Below are positions 1 to 9,123 of a stretch of 64,000 nt of DNA, one piece after another (within the stretch, counting starts at the first letter, position 1; each line of letters opens with the position of its first letter). Under the pieces are notes generated by a model. That model made no database searches. It saw only the letters and a program-made list of their open reading frames with translations, and was not told the origin of the DNA. The stretch is from Helicobacter cetorum MIT 00-7128. Lineage in GTDB: Bacteria; Campylobacterota; Campylobacteria; Campylobacterales; Helicobacteraceae. Made by a program: the position numbers and the translations under genes. Location of the stretch: assembly GCF_000259255.1 (NCBI RefSeq), contig NC_017737.1, forward strand, positions 1,116,001-1,180,000. The letters run 5' to 3'.

Positions 1-40
1 CAAGACTTAAAAGATTTTAATATCCTACAAAAGGGGTAGC

Positions 41-490
41 ATGAAAGTATTATTATTAGAAAATGTGAAAAATTTAGGAAAAGCCGGCGATGTTTGTGAG
101 GTTAAAGATGGTTATGGAAATAACTTTTTAATTGCTAATAAAAAGGCTAAGCTTGCCACTAATGAAGTGATTAATAAATATAAAGCTGAAGTTAAGAAGA
201 AGGCTGAGTTAGAGGCTTTAGAAAAAGCTCAAAAAATGCAAATGGTAGAAACCTTGCAAACCATTACGCTTAAAATTTCTAAAAAAGTTGGGGCAAATGG
301 CTCATTATTTGGAGCAATTACTAAAGAAGAAATTATAGAGCGTTTGCTTAAAGAGCATGCGAGTTTGAGCTTGGATAAAAAAGACCTTGAGCTTAAACAA
401 CCTATCAAAAGCACCGGAATTTATGAAATTGAAGTTAAGCTTGGAGCTGGGATTGTAGGTGCGTTTAAAATTGATGTAATGGCTGAGTAG
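41..490 (+). CDS. rplI: 50S ribosomal protein bL9
   Basis: Large-subunit protein that binds 23S rRNA near the base of the L1 stalk. The 149-residue length is normal. The N-terminal domain shows the family signature ([16 protein letters not shown], then [10 protein letters not shown]), followed by the long charged connecting helix at about residues 42-75 and the small C-terminal domain. An AAGGGG ribosome binding site lies just upstream of the ATG. It is first of a tight rplI-hslV-hslU-era run (3-nt gap to hslV), as in H. pylori HP0514-HP0517, so co-transcription is likely. Confidence 0.97.
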   Translation: MKVLLLENVKNLGKAGDVCEVKDGYGNNFLIANKKAKLATNEVINKYKAEVKKKAELEALEKAQKMQMVETLQTITLKISKKVGANGSLFGAITKEEIIERLLKEHASLSLDKKDLELKQPIKSTGIYEIEVKLGAGIVGAFKIDVMAE

Positions 491-493
491 AAA

Positions 494-1036
494 ATGTTTG
501 AAGCAACAACGATTCTAGGTTATAGAGGGGAGATTGATGGCAAGAAATATGCCATTATTGGAGGTGATGGACAAGTTACTTTAGGTAATTGCATAGTAAA
601 AGCGAATGCGACCAAGATTAGAAGTTTATACAACAATCAAGTTCTAAGCGGGTTTGCTGGAAGCACTGCTGATGCTTTTAGCTTGTTTGATATGTTTGAG
701 CGTATTTTAGAGAGCAAGAAAGGCGATTTATTTAAAAGCGTGGTGGATTTTAGCAAAGAATGGCGTAAGGATAAATATTTGCGTCGTTTGGAGGCTATGA
801 TGATTGTGCTAAATTTTGAGCATATTTTTATCCTAAGTGGCACAGGCGATGTTTTGGAGGCTGAAGATGGTAAGATTGCCGCTATTGGAAGTGGGGGTAA
901 TTATGCTCTAAGTGCGGCTAGAGCCTTAGATAATTTTGCACATTTAGAGCCAAAAAAGCTCGTAGAAGAATCTTTAAAAATTGCAGGAAATCTCTGCATT
1001 TACACTAACACTAATATTAAAATTTTGGAGCTTTAA
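494..1036 (+). CDS. hslV: ATP-dependent protease proteolytic subunit HslV
   Basis: Threonine peptidase forming the core of the HslUV (ClpQY) protease. After a four-residue propeptide (MFEA) comes the TTI motif; Thr5 should become the N-terminal nucleophile after processing. The [10 protein letters not shown] segment typical of the family follows. Length is 180 residues, as in H. pylori HP0515. The stop overlaps the hslU start (TAATG), so the two subunits are translationally coupled. The cytoplasmic partner is the next gene. Confidence 0.97.
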   Translation: MFEATTILGYRGEIDGKKYAIIGGDGQVTLGNCIVKANATKIRSLYNNQVLSGFAGSTADAFSLFDMFERILESKKGDLFKSVVDFSKEWRKDKYLRRLEAMMIVLNFEHIFILSGTGDVLEAEDGKIAAIGSGGNYALSAARALDNFAHLEPKKLVEESLKIAGNLCIYTNTNIKILEL

Positions 1037-2367
1037 TGGGTAAAATAAATATGACTCCCAAAGAAATTGTTGCCTATTTGGACGAATATATTATTGGACA
1101 AAAAGAGGCAAAAAAGTTTATTGCTATTGCTTTAAGAAATCGTTACAGACGCTTGCAACTTGAAAAGTCTTTGCAAGAGGAAATCACGCCAAAAAATATC
1201 TTAATGATTGGTTCTACTGGTGTGGGTAAGACTGAAATTGCAAGAAGAATGGCAAAAATTATGAAACTCCCTTTTGTGAAAGTGGAGGCGAGCAAATACA
1301 CTGAAGTGGGCTTTGTGGGTCGTGATGTAGAATCTATGGTAAGAGATTTAGTGAGTAATAGCATAGCGCTTGTTGAAAACGAACATAAAGAAAAACTCAA
1401 AGATAAAATTGAAGAGGCAGTTATTGAAAAGATTGCTAAAAAACTCTTACCCCCTTTGCCTAGTGGTGTGAGTGAAGAAAAAAAGCAAGAATATACTAAT
1501 AGTCTTCTAAAGATGAAACAAAAGATTGCTAAGGGTGAATTGGATAATCAAGAGATTGAAATTGAGGTGCGTAAGAAAAACTTTGAAATTGATTCAAATG
1601 TGCCTCCAGAAATCTTAAAAGTGCAAGAAAATTTAATTAAAGTTTTTCATAAAGAACAAGATTCTATTAAAAAAACTCTAAGCATTAAAGAGGCTAAAGA
1701 GGCTTTAAGGGCTGAAGTAAGCGATACGCTCTTAGATAGCGAGGCAATTAAAACGGAGGGGTTAAAGCGTGCACAAGAATCAGGTGTGATTTTTATTGAT
1801 GAGATTGATAAAATTGCAGTAGGCTCTAAAGATGGGGCACGCCAAGACCCAAGTAAAGAAGGTGTTCAAAGAGACTTACTGCCTATTGTAGAAGGAAGTA
1901 TGGTAAGCACCAAATATGGCTCTATTAAGACAGAACATATTCTATTTATTGCAGCAGGGGCTTTTCATTTAAGCAAACCTAGTGATTTAATCCCTGAATT
2001 ACAAGGGCGTTTCCCTTTAAGAGTGGAGTTAGAGAGTTTGGATGAAGAGAGCATGTATAAAATTCTTACCCAAACTAAAACTTCTATCATCAAACAATAT
2101 CAAGCTCTTTTAAGCGTAGAGAATGTAGAGATTATTTTTGAAGATAGTGCGATTAAAGAGTTAGCAAGGCTTTCTTATAATGCTAATCAAAATAGTGAAG
2201 ACATAGGGGCTAGAAGATTACACACTACGATTGAAAAGGTATTAGAAGATATTAGTTTTGAGGCTGAAAACTATGCTGGACAAACTATCACTATCACCAA
2301 AGAGCAAGTTAATTCTAGATTAGAAAATTTAGTCGCTGATGTGGATTTAGTTAAATATATTCTATAG
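1036..2367 (+). CDS. hslU: ATP-dependent protease ATPase subunit HslU
   Basis: AAA+ unfoldase that feeds substrates to HslV. Visible are Walker A (GSTGVGKTE, residues 59-67), the intermediate insertion domain rich in Lys/Glu (about 110-230), Walker B (VIFIDEIDK, about 250) and the C-terminal tail ending VKYIL, which in this family inserts into HslV to activate it. The 443-residue length is standard. Start overlaps the hslV stop by one base. Confidence 0.97.
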   Translation: MGKINMTPKEIVAYLDEYIIGQKEAKKFIAIALRNRYRRLQLEKSLQEEITPKNILMIGSTGVGKTEIARRMAKIMKLPFVKVEASKYTEVGFVGRDVESMVRDLVSNSIALVENEHKEKLKDKIEEAVIEKIAKKLLPPLPSGVSEEKKQEYTNSLLKMKQKIAKGELDNQEIEIEVRKKNFEIDSNVPPEILKVQENLIKVFHKEQDSIKKTLSIKEAKEALRAEVSDTLLDSEAIKTEGLKRAQESGVIFIDEIDKIAVGSKDGARQDPSKEGVQRDLLPIVEGSMVSTKYGSIKTEHILFIAAGAFHLSKPSDLIPELQGRFPLRVELESLDEESMYKILTQTKTSIIKQYQALLSVENVEIIFEDSAIKELARLSYNANQNSEDIGARRLHTTIEKVLEDISFEAENYAGQTITITKEQVNSRLENLVADVDLVKYIL

Positions 2368-2387
2368 AGCTATAAAGATTTAAGATT

Positions 2388-3293
2388 ATGAAAACAAAGG
2401 CAGGTTTTGTAGCTCTAGTTGGTAAGCCAAATGCAGGGAAAAGCACTTTATTAAACACCTTACTGAATCTCAATTTAGCGCTTGTCTCACATAAGGCCAA
2501 TGCAACAAGAAAGCTAATGAAGTGCATTGTGCCATATGAAGATAAAGAGGGTTATCAAAGCCAAATTATCTTTTTGGATACTCCGGGATTACACCATCAA
2601 GAAAAATTACTTAATCAATACATGCTCTCTGAAGCCCTAAAGGCAATGAGCGATTGTGAATTATGCGTATTTTTAGCCTCAGTACATGATGATTTAAAAG
2701 GGTATGAAGAGTTTTTAAAATTATGTCAAAAACCCCATATTGTAGCTTTAAGCAAAATTGATATGGCAACAGAAAAACAAGTGCTAGAAAAATTACAAGC
2801 TTATCAAACCTATGCGTCTCAATTTTTAGCTCTTGTGCCATTGAGTGCTAAAAAGTCTAGGAATTTAGATGTGCTTTTAGAATGTATTAGCACGCATTTA
2901 GAGCCTAGTCCTTGGCTTTATGAAAAAGACTTGATGAGTGATGAGAAAATGCGTGATTTATATAAGGAGGCTATTCGAGAAAGCTTGTTTAAGTTTTTGA
3001 GTGATGAAATTCCTTATGAAAGCGATGTAATCATTGATAAATTTATTGAAGAAGAACACATAGATAAAGTCTATGCTTACATTATTGTAGAAAAAGAAAG
3101 TCAAAAAAAGATTGTAATAGGCAAAAATGGGATTAATATCAAGCGAATTGGCACTCAATCACGATTAAAAATGCAAGAATTAGGCGATAAAAAAGTTTTT
3201 TTAGATTTGCAGGTTGTAGTGCAAAAAGCATGGAGCAAAGAGGAAAAAAGTTTGCAAAAACTTGGCTATGCCAATACGCACAAGAAACAATAA
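2388..3293 (+). CDS. era: GTPase Era, 16S rRNA-binding assembly factor
   Basis: Essential GTPase that binds the 3' end of 16S rRNA and assists 30S assembly. G1 is GKPNAGKST (residues 12-20) and G3 is DTPG. The G4 position reads LSKID rather than the usual NKxD, so the base-recognition Asn is replaced by Ser; whether this holds across Helicobacter I cannot tell here. The C-terminal KH domain carries [11 protein letters not shown]. 301 residues, normal length. It lies 20 nt after hslU and probably shares its transcript. Confidence 0.95.
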   Translation: MKTKAGFVALVGKPNAGKSTLLNTLLNLNLALVSHKANATRKLMKCIVPYEDKEGYQSQIIFLDTPGLHHQEKLLNQYMLSEALKAMSDCELCVFLASVHDDLKGYEEFLKLCQKPHIVALSKIDMATEKQVLEKLQAYQTYASQFLALVPLSAKKSRNLDVLLECISTHLEPSPWLYEKDLMSDEKMRDLYKEAIRESLFKFLSDEIPYESDVIIDKFIEEEHIDKVYAYIIVEKESQKKIVIGKNGINIKRIGTQSRLKMQELGDKKVFLDLQVVVQKAWSKEEKSLQKLGYANTHKKQ

Positions 3294-3317
3294 TCATATT
3301 TTGTTAAAGGATTGCTG

Positions 3318-4319
3318 ATGAAAAAAATGCTATTTGCTTTACTGGCGTGTGCATGGAGTTTGGATACAATGCATGCTAATGAGCGCTTATTGGAAATTCT
3401 AAGCATTTATCAAAAACAAGGGTTGCAAAGTGTTGGCGAGAAGTTAGATTCCTATATGAAAGACAAGTCTTTTTGGATGGACGAACTTAAAGATAAAGAT
3501 ACAGACTATGGCTATTATGAAAATAAGCGCTTTTTATTTGTGGCCAATAAGTCTAAGCCAAGCCTAAGTTTCTATAAGATTCAAGATAATATGCTTGAAA
3601 AAATCAATGATTCTAAAGCCCTTGTTGGCTCTAAAAAGGGCGATAAAATTGTAGAGGGCGATTTAGCTACGCCTATTGGGGTATATCGCATTACACAAAA
3701 ATTACAACATTTAGACCAATATTATGGCCCTTTAGCCTTTGTTACTAATTATCCTAATTTATACGATACACTTAAAAAGCGCACAGGGCATGGGATTTGG
3801 GTGCATGGAATGCCCTTAAATGGCGATAGGCATGAGCTAAATACTAAGGGTTGCATTGCGATTGAAAATCAGATTTTAAGCTCTTATGATAATTTATTAA
3901 GGGGCGAAAAGGCGCTTTTGATTGTCTATGAAAATCAATTTTTGCCAAGTTCCAAAGGAGAGTTGGCTACGATTTTAAGCGCACTTTATCAATGGAAAGA
4001 GGCTTGGATTAAGGGAGATTTTGAGCGTTATATGAGTTTTTATAATAAAAATTTTACTCGCTATGATGGCATGAAGAAGAGTGCTTTTAGAGAATACAAA
4101 AAAAGGGTCTTTGCCAAAAAAGAGAAAAAAAGCATTTCCTTTTCTTCAATCAACATTGTGCCTTATCCCAATTCTGAAAATAAGCGTTTGTTTTATGTGG
4201 TATTTGAACAAGACTACAAGGCATATCAGCAAGCCAAACTTTCCTATACTTCAAATGCAAGAAAAGAGCTTTATGTAGAAGTTAAAGATAATGAAATGTC
4301 TATTTTAATAGAAAAATAA
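3318..4319 (+). CDS. csd6: L,D-carboxypeptidase Csd6 (YkuD fold), cell-shape protein
   Basis: Periplasmic peptidoglycan peptidase; H. pylori Csd6 (HP0518) trims tetrapeptide stems to tripeptides and affects helical shape. An N-terminal signal peptide (MKKMLFALLACAWSL) is followed by the YkuD catalytic segment: GIWVHG with catalytic His, then TKGCIAI with catalytic Cys (about residues 155-178). The C-terminal ~110 residues match the NTF2-like domain of the family. Start chosen at the ATG with AAAGGA six bases upstream; an in-frame TTG six bases earlier would leave no room for that site. 333 residues. Confidence 0.93.
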   Translation: MKKMLFALLACAWSLDTMHANERLLEILSIYQKQGLQSVGEKLDSYMKDKSFWMDELKDKDTDYGYYENKRFLFVANKSKPSLSFYKIQDNMLEKINDSKALVGSKKGDKIVEGDLATPIGVYRITQKLQHLDQYYGPLAFVTNYPNLYDTLKKRTGHGIWVHGMPLNGDRHELNTKGCIAIENQILSSYDNLLRGEKALLIVYENQFLPSSKGELATILSALYQWKEAWIKGDFERYMSFYNKNFTRYDGMKKSAFREYKKRVFAKKEKKSISFSSINIVPYPNSENKRLFYVVFEQDYKAYQQAKLSYTSNARKELYVEVKDNEMSILIEK

Positions 4320-4790
4320 AAGGCATTTTCAATAATTTTAATCAAATATTGATGATAAAAGATTAAAAATACATCATATTTTTTTTTAACTTAAACACCA
4401 AGAGTTTGTGTTGTATGATAAGTGCTTGATACTCTTATGGGTGCTTGAGCTAAGATTTAAAAAAGTCAATGTCATTTTAAAACAAAGAGCGCAAGACTAC
4501 CTAGTATTGGGTTTTAAAACTATTCAATACCTTAAAAATAGCTTTTTGGGGGTAAGAGCTTTTAAAACCCCCTTAATATGATGAAGTGATTATTTAGGTT
4601 AAAATGGGTTTTATGCTTTTTGATAGCCAACGAAGTAGCCAAGCTATGCAATGTTTTTTAAAGTTTTTAGTTTAAGGCGATTTTGAGCGTCTTTTTATCT
4701 TATGGTTTATTTAGTGGCTATCTAGTTGTATTAATGTTCATCGTATTATTAAAAAGAGAGCTTAGGGCTTATTATGGATTTTTTAAAAAG
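4320..4790. other. Gene-free interval at the cag-island integration position
   Basis: 471 bases with no convincing gene. In H. pylori the cag pathogenicity island lies between the csd6 region (HP0518-HP0519) and murI (HP0549); here the two are nearly adjacent and no cag gene is present. Visible features are a T9 run near 4379, a G5/C5 stem with a 15-base loop around 4550-4573, and a separated inverted pair GATAGCCA (about 4621) / TGGCTATC (about 4713). I cannot assign a function to any of these. Confidence 0.75.
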
Positions 4791-5549
4791 CTAGAGTTTC
4801 AGCCAATCTTTAGCTTGTTTTTCTAGCCATGCGACATCACCGCTTGCAAAAAATTCTATCTTTGGGGGGTTATATAAACATTCTTTGAGAGCATATTGTT
4901 GTTGCAAATATTCCACAATGGCATCACCTGAATGAATGAGTAGGGGGGGATTAAAGCGTTCAGTAAAATAGTGTGTAATCTCATTGGCAATCAAAGGAAA
5001 GTGTGTGCAACCTAAAATAATCGCTTGTGGGGCTGTAGTTAGAGTATGGAAGTAATACTTCATGCAATTTTTTAAAAGCTCGCCCCCTAAAATTCCCTCT
5101 TCAATCAATGGCACAAAAAGAGAAGTGGCTAAATTAGAAATATTAGAATAGCCTTGTAAGTTAAGGGCGTTTGCATAAGCATTAGATTGGATAGTAGCCT
5201 TTGTTCCTAGCACTAAAATAGGGGCATTTTTATTTTTGATTTGTTGTTTGATGGCCAAAATACTTGGCTCAATCACACCTACAATAGGGATTTTTGAATG
5301 CTCTTGCATGTCTTTTAAAGCTAAAGCGCTCGCTGTGTTGCATGCTACAATCAATAATTCAATCTTGTGTGGCTTGAAAAACTCTAAAGCCTCTAAGCCA
5401 AATTGTTTGATAGTTTTTGGGTCTTTAGTGCCATAAGGCACTCTAGCGGTATCGCCATAATAGATAATTTCAGCAAACATGTTAGCGTTTAAAAGACTCT
5501 TTAAGACACTTAAACCCCCCATACCACTATCAAAAACACCTATTTTCAC
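4791..5549 (-). CDS. murI: Glutamate racemase MurI
   Basis: Cytoplasmic enzyme that makes D-glutamate for peptidoglycan. Motifs: DSGMGG (7-12), YGDTARVPYG, and the two catalytic cysteines in ACNTASA (Cys70) and GCTHFP (Cys181, with His183). 252 residues, close to the H. pylori enzyme. The start is GTG at 5549-5547; the only nearby purine-rich stretch is weak (AGGGTA). It is read toward the empty cag site, and its last codons overlap the candidate attachment sequence. Confidence 0.96.
   Translation of the reverse strand: MKIGVFDSGMGGLSVLKSLLNANMFAEIIYYGDTARVPYGTKDPKTIKQFGLEALEFFKPHKIELLIVACNTASALALKDMQEHSKIPIVGVIEPSILAIKQQIKNKNAPILVLGTKATIQSNAYANALNLQGYSNISNLATSLFVPLIEEGILGGELLKNCMKYYFHTLTTAPQAIILGCTHFPLIANEITHYFTERFNPPLLIHSGDAIVEYLQQQYALKECLYNPPKIEFFASGDVAWLEKQAKDWLKL
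4795..4827. other. Candidate unoccupied cag-island attachment sequence in the 3' end of murI
   Basis: In cag-positive H. pylori the island is bounded by a roughly 31-bp direct repeat, one copy of which lies in the last codons of murI (glr). The same region here contains agccaatctttagcttgttt followed by ttctagcc, which resembles that repeat as I remember it. Only one copy is seen, consistent with a site that never received or has cleanly lost the island. The match is from memory and was not aligned. Confidence 0.5.
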
Positions 5550-5587
5550 TAAAAAATACCCTAAAACAATTTTAAAAACAAAAGATT

Positions 5588-6904
5588 TTATTTTTCATTC
5601 ATAAGATTTAAAAATTCTTCGTTGTCTTTGGTTTGTTGCATTTTGGAATATACAAAAGTGAGCGCCTCTACATCGTCCATTTGTTGCATCACATTTCTTA
5701 ATACCCAAACTTTTGTTAAGCGTTCCTTGCCAAGTAAAATATTATCCTTTCTTGTGCCTGATTTCAAAATATCAAAGGCTGGATAAATGCGTCTGTCAGC
5801 AATGGTTCTAGCTAGGACAATTTCGCTATTTCCGGTGCCTTTAAATTCTTCAAAAATCACTTCGTCCATTCTAGAGCCTGTTTCTATGAGTGCGGTTGCG
5901 ATAATTGTTAAACTTCCGCCTTCTTCAATATTTCTAGCAGCTCCAAAAAAGCGCTTGGGTCTATGCAAGGCATTAGCATCTACACCCCCACTTAAGACCT
6001 TGCCACTTGAAGGTGTTACGGCGTTATAAGCTCTTGCTAAACGAGTGATAGAATCTAGTAAAATCACAACATCTTTACCCATTTCCACTCTTCTTTTAGC
6101 TCTTTCTAGCACCAATTCAGCGATTCTTATGTGATTATTTGCGGGCAAATCAAATGTAGAGCTAAAGACTTGACCCTTAACACTTCGTTGCATATCCGTT
6201 ACTTCTTCGGGGCGCTCATCTACTAAAAGAATAATAAGTTCTACTTCAGGATGATTAGAAGTAATGCCTTGAGCGAGTTCTTTCATCAGTTCTGTTTTAC
6301 CGGTTCTTGGAGGGGCAACAATTAAAGCTCTTTGACCCTTACCCACAGGGCTAAATAAATCTAGCATTCTACCGGTTACTTTAGTAGGTTCGTATTCCAA
6401 TTTGATTTGTTCATCAGGGAATAGGGGAGTTAGATTGTCAAATAAAGGACGATTTTTAATCTCATCTAAAGGCAAGTAATTAACAGCCTCTATCTTTAAA
6501 AGGGCATAATATTTTTCATTTTCTTTTGGGGAGCGCACTTGACCGGTTACTATATCGCCATTCCTTAAAGCAAAGCGTCTGATTTGAGCAGGGCTTACAT
6601 AAGCATCATTTTGACCATCCGAAAAACTTCCATCAAAGCCTCTTAAAAACCCATAACCATCATTCATAATTTCTAAAATTCCGGTAAAAAGAATGTATCC
6701 GCCTTGGGTTACTTGGTTTTTTAAGATTTCAAACATTAAATCTTGGCGCTTAAACTCTTGGGGATTTTCTACTTTGAGCTTGTTGGCAATTTCTAAAAGC
6801 TTTTCTGTAGGATAAGTGCGTAAATCTTCAATGCGATAGCCACTTACTGGCGTGTGCGTTTTGACTTTGTGAGGGCCCTTGTGGGTTGGCGTTTGTTCGT
6901 TCAT
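5588..6904 (-). CDS. rho: Transcription termination factor Rho
   Basis: Hexameric RNA-dependent ATPase that ends Rho-dependent transcription. The N-terminal helical segment and cold-shock-like RNA-binding domain (GYGFLRG...[12 protein letters not shown], about 85-115) are followed by the ATPase core with P-loop APPRTGKTE and the [12 protein letters not shown] segment, then the GSGTRK-type C-terminal region. 438 residues. It lies 38 bases upstream of murI on the same strand. Start ATG with AAGGAA upstream. Confidence 0.97.
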   Translation of the reverse strand: MNEQTPTHKGPHKVKTHTPVSGYRIEDLRTYPTEKLLEIANKLKVENPQEFKRQDLMFEILKNQVTQGGYILFTGILEIMNDGYGFLRGFDGSFSDGQNDAYVSPAQIRRFALRNGDIVTGQVRSPKENEKYYALLKIEAVNYLPLDEIKNRPLFDNLTPLFPDEQIKLEYEPTKVTGRMLDLFSPVGKGQRALIVAPPRTGKTELMKELAQGITSNHPEVELIILLVDERPEEVTDMQRSVKGQVFSSTFDLPANNHIRIAELVLERAKRRVEMGKDVVILLDSITRLARAYNAVTPSSGKVLSGGVDANALHRPKRFFGAARNIEEGGSLTIIATALIETGSRMDEVIFEEFKGTGNSEIVLARTIADRRIYPAFDILKSGTRKDNILLGKERLTKVWVLRNVMQQMDDVEALTFVYSKMQQTKDNEEFLNLMNEK

Positions 6905-7314
6905 GTTAAATTAATTTCCTTAACTTTGTAATAAAGAGATTTTGCAATGGCTAATACCGAAAAATGAAATATTCAAAAACAAGGCATTTTCTAAATTTTA
7001 ATATTGTAAAGATAATCAAAATATACCAAGTAGCGTGTTTGCCACATAGAAGTTCATAATGACTGCGCCATGCTATCATAAAATTTTTATAAAAGTCAAA
7101 TTATTTGAAAAGGATTTTTAGAGAATTGGTTTTAAAAATGCCTCAAGTAAGTGCTACACAAATGATATTTGCCCAAATTTTAGTCAAAAATGGTATAATT
7201 GAAATTTAAAGTTTCAAAAAATAGCGCTATCTTAGAGATTATTTTATTTTGAAATGATAGTGTCATTTATAGTAGTGCTTTAGATTTTAATTTTTAATTC
7301 AAGGAATGCAGTCA
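6905..7314. other. Divergent intergenic region between rho and rpmE
   Basis: About 400 bases that must contain outward promoters for rho (minus) and rpmE (plus). The plus-strand signal is clear (see 7194-7199). For rho, a TACAAT hexamer on the minus strand near 7006 is the best candidate. I searched for small ORFs and hairpins and saw nothing convincing; a 23-codon ORF starting near 7138 overlaps the rpmE promoter and is not credible. Confidence 0.6.
7194..7199 (+). promoter_or_regulatory. Extended -10 element for rpmE
   Basis: TATAAT preceded by TGG (TGGTATAATTG), the typical Helicobacter vegetative -10 form. Transcription would begin near 7206, leaving a leader of about 110 nt before rpmE. 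Confidence 0.6.
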
Positions 7315-7518
7315 ATGAAAAAAGGAATCCATCCAGAGTATGTCCCTTGCAAGGTAACTTGCGTAACAAGTGGTAAAGAAATTGAGGTAATGAGCACCAA
7401 ATCTGAAATGCGTATTGATATTTCTAGTTTTTGCCACCCTTTCTATACCGGAAGTGATAAAATCGCTGATACCGCAGGAAGAGTAGAGAAGTTTAAGCAA
7501 CGCTACAACTTAAAATAG
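7315..7518 (+). CDS. rpmE: 50S ribosomal protein bL31
   Basis: Ribosomal protein of the central protuberance. 67 residues beginning MKKGIHPEY and containing the hallmark CHPFYTG. Cysteines at 12, 16 and 40 suggest a reduced zinc ribbon rather than the full four-Cys set. The start is the ATG at 7315, eight bases after AAGGAA; the in-frame ATG at 7306 overlaps that ribosome binding site and would add three residues absent from the family. Confidence 0.95.
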   Translation: MKKGIHPEYVPCKVTCVTSGKEIEVMSTKSEMRIDISSFCHPFYTGSDKIADTAGRVEKFKQRYNLK

Positions 7519-7545
7519 TTTTACAAACAAAAGCGTGGCTTTTTT

Positions 7546-8403
7546 GTGCTATATTTCTTGCCAACCCCTATAGGTAATCTTGCTGATATTACGCTACGCA
7601 CTTTAGAGGTTTTAGAAAAGTGCGAGTATTTTTTGTGCGAAGATACAAGGGTTAGCAAGAGATTGTTGCACTTGCTTACACAAAATTCTATTATCAATCA
7701 TTCTTTCCCCAAAATCGCAACCAAAGAAAGGGAGTTTATTGCCTTCCATTCGCATAATGAGCAAGCCTTTTTGAAAAATACAGAGCTTTCTTTTTTTGAT
7801 AAAGAAATCGCTGTGATGAGCGATGCAGGTATGCCATGTTTGAGCGATCCGGCTATGAGTTTAGTGGCACATGCGATTAAACATAATATTAAATATGATA
7901 TTTTGCCCGGAGCTAATGCGCTTACTACAGCCTTTTGTGCGAGCGGATTTTTGGAGGGGCGCTTTTTTTATGCGGGATTTTTACCTCACAAGAGTAAGGA
8001 AAGACGCTTAAGAATTACTAAAATTTTAAACGCCCTAGCTTATTTGGAAGAAAAAACGCCTATTATTTTTTATGAAAGCCCTCATAGGCTATTAGAAACC
8101 TTAAAAGATTTAAAAGATTTAGCTTTAGGCATGTCCTTATTTGTCGCTAAGGAGCTGACTAAACTTCATCAGCAATATTACTTTGGGGAAGTTTCTCAAA
8201 TCTATTTACAACTTCAAAAGAGCAATATTCAGGGGGAGTGGGTCTTGGTGCTTTTAAACGAACAAGCAATTGAGCCTTGTATGGGGCTATCAGCATTATT
8301 GCAATTAGATTTGCCTCCTAAAATTAAGGCTAAAATTGAGGCGCACATGACACATAAAAATGCCAAAGAGCTTTATCAACAGCATTTGCAAGAAAATGCT
8401 TGA
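7546..8403 (+). CDS. rsmI: 16S rRNA (cytidine-1402-2'-O)-methyltransferase RsmI
   Basis: SAM-dependent methyltransferase of 16S rRNA C1402 (tetrapyrrole methylase fold). Family motifs: LPTPIGNLADITLRTLE at the N-terminus, CEDTRVSKRLL, MSDAGMPCLSDPA, PGANALTTAFCASG and FYESPHRLLETL. 285 residues, like H. pylori HP0552. The start is GTG (GTG CTA TAT TTC), 27 bases after rpmE. Confidence 0.95.
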   Translation: MLYFLPTPIGNLADITLRTLEVLEKCEYFLCEDTRVSKRLLHLLTQNSIINHSFPKIATKEREFIAFHSHNEQAFLKNTELSFFDKEIAVMSDAGMPCLSDPAMSLVAHAIKHNIKYDILPGANALTTAFCASGFLEGRFFYAGFLPHKSKERRLRITKILNALAYLEEKTPIIFYESPHRLLETLKDLKDLALGMSLFVAKELTKLHQQYYFGEVSQIYLQLQKSNIQGEWVLVLLNEQAIEPCMGLSALLQLDLPPKIKAKIEAHMTHKNAKELYQQHLQENA

Positions 8404-8428
8404 ACTCATTTAAAACAAAGGTCTCATC

Positions 8429-9112
8429 ATGCAAGCAGTTATTTATGGCAAACAAGTTATTTCTCACATTTTAACTAAGCATTCTACAAAATTTCAAGAA
8501 ATCTATTTGTCTAAAGAAATTGATAAAAAACTTTTTTTCGCTCTTAAAAAAGCATGCCCTAACATCATTAAAGTGGATAATAAAAAGGCTCAAGCTCTTG
8601 CTAAGGGGGGGAATCATCAAGGGGTTTTAGCCAAAGTAGAAATGCCTTTAGCTTGTTCGTTAAAAGAAATCAAAAAAGGCGAAAAGCTTTTGGTGCTTTG
8701 TGGTATTACTGATGTGGGTAATATTGGGGGGATTTTTAGAAGTGCATATTGTTTAGGAATGGATGGCATTATCTTGGATTTTGCTAAAGAATTTGCCTAT
8801 GAGGGGATTGTGCGTTCAAGTCTAGGGCTTATGTATGATTTACCTTTTAGTGTTGTGCCTAACACATTGGATTTAATCAATGAATTAAAAACGAGCAAGT
8901 TTTTATGTTTGGGAGCTACTATTAAAGGCTCTAGTAAGTTAGAAACCCCCATTGAAAAATGTGCGCTTTTTTTAGGTGGCGAACATGAGGGCTTGTCTAA
9001 AAAAATTCTTGCTAAAATGGATACGCTAATAAGCGTAGAAATGCGTAGAGATTTTGATTCGCTTAATGTAAGTGTGGCAGCAGGGATTTTAATAGATAAA
9101 ATCAATCAATAA
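8429..9112 (+). CDS. rlmB: 23S rRNA (guanosine-2'-O-)-methyltransferase RlmB (TrmH/SpoU family)
   Basis: Knotted SPOUT methyltransferase predicted to modify a guanosine in 23S rRNA. The three SpoU motifs are present: NIGGIFRSAYCLGMDG (motif 1), LFLGGEHEGLS (motif 2) and SLNVSVAAGILI (motif 3). The N-terminal ~75 residues form the substrate-binding domain. 227 residues; H. pylori HP0553 counterpart. A run of seven G within the gene (about 8605) is shorter than the tracts that usually phase-vary. The exact target base is inferred from family membership. Confidence 0.88.
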   Translation: MQAVIYGKQVISHILTKHSTKFQEIYLSKEIDKKLFFALKKACPNIIKVDNKKAQALAKGGNHQGVLAKVEMPLACSLKEIKKGEKLLVLCGITDVGNIGGIFRSAYCLGMDGIILDFAKEFAYEGIVRSSLGLMYDLPFSVVPNTLDLINELKTSKFLCLGATIKGSSKLETPIEKCALFLGGEHEGLSKKILAKMDTLISVEMRRDFDSLNVSVAAGILIDKINQ

Positions 9113-9123
9113 GGTGGAGTAAA

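Noticed and set aside
7138-7209. Small ORF upstream of rpmE
   Set aside because: Overlaps the clear -10 element for rpmE and has no family resemblance.
8605-8611. G7 run in rlmB as a phase-variable tract
   Set aside because: Too short for frequent slippage, and the gene is a housekeeping methyltransferase in frame.
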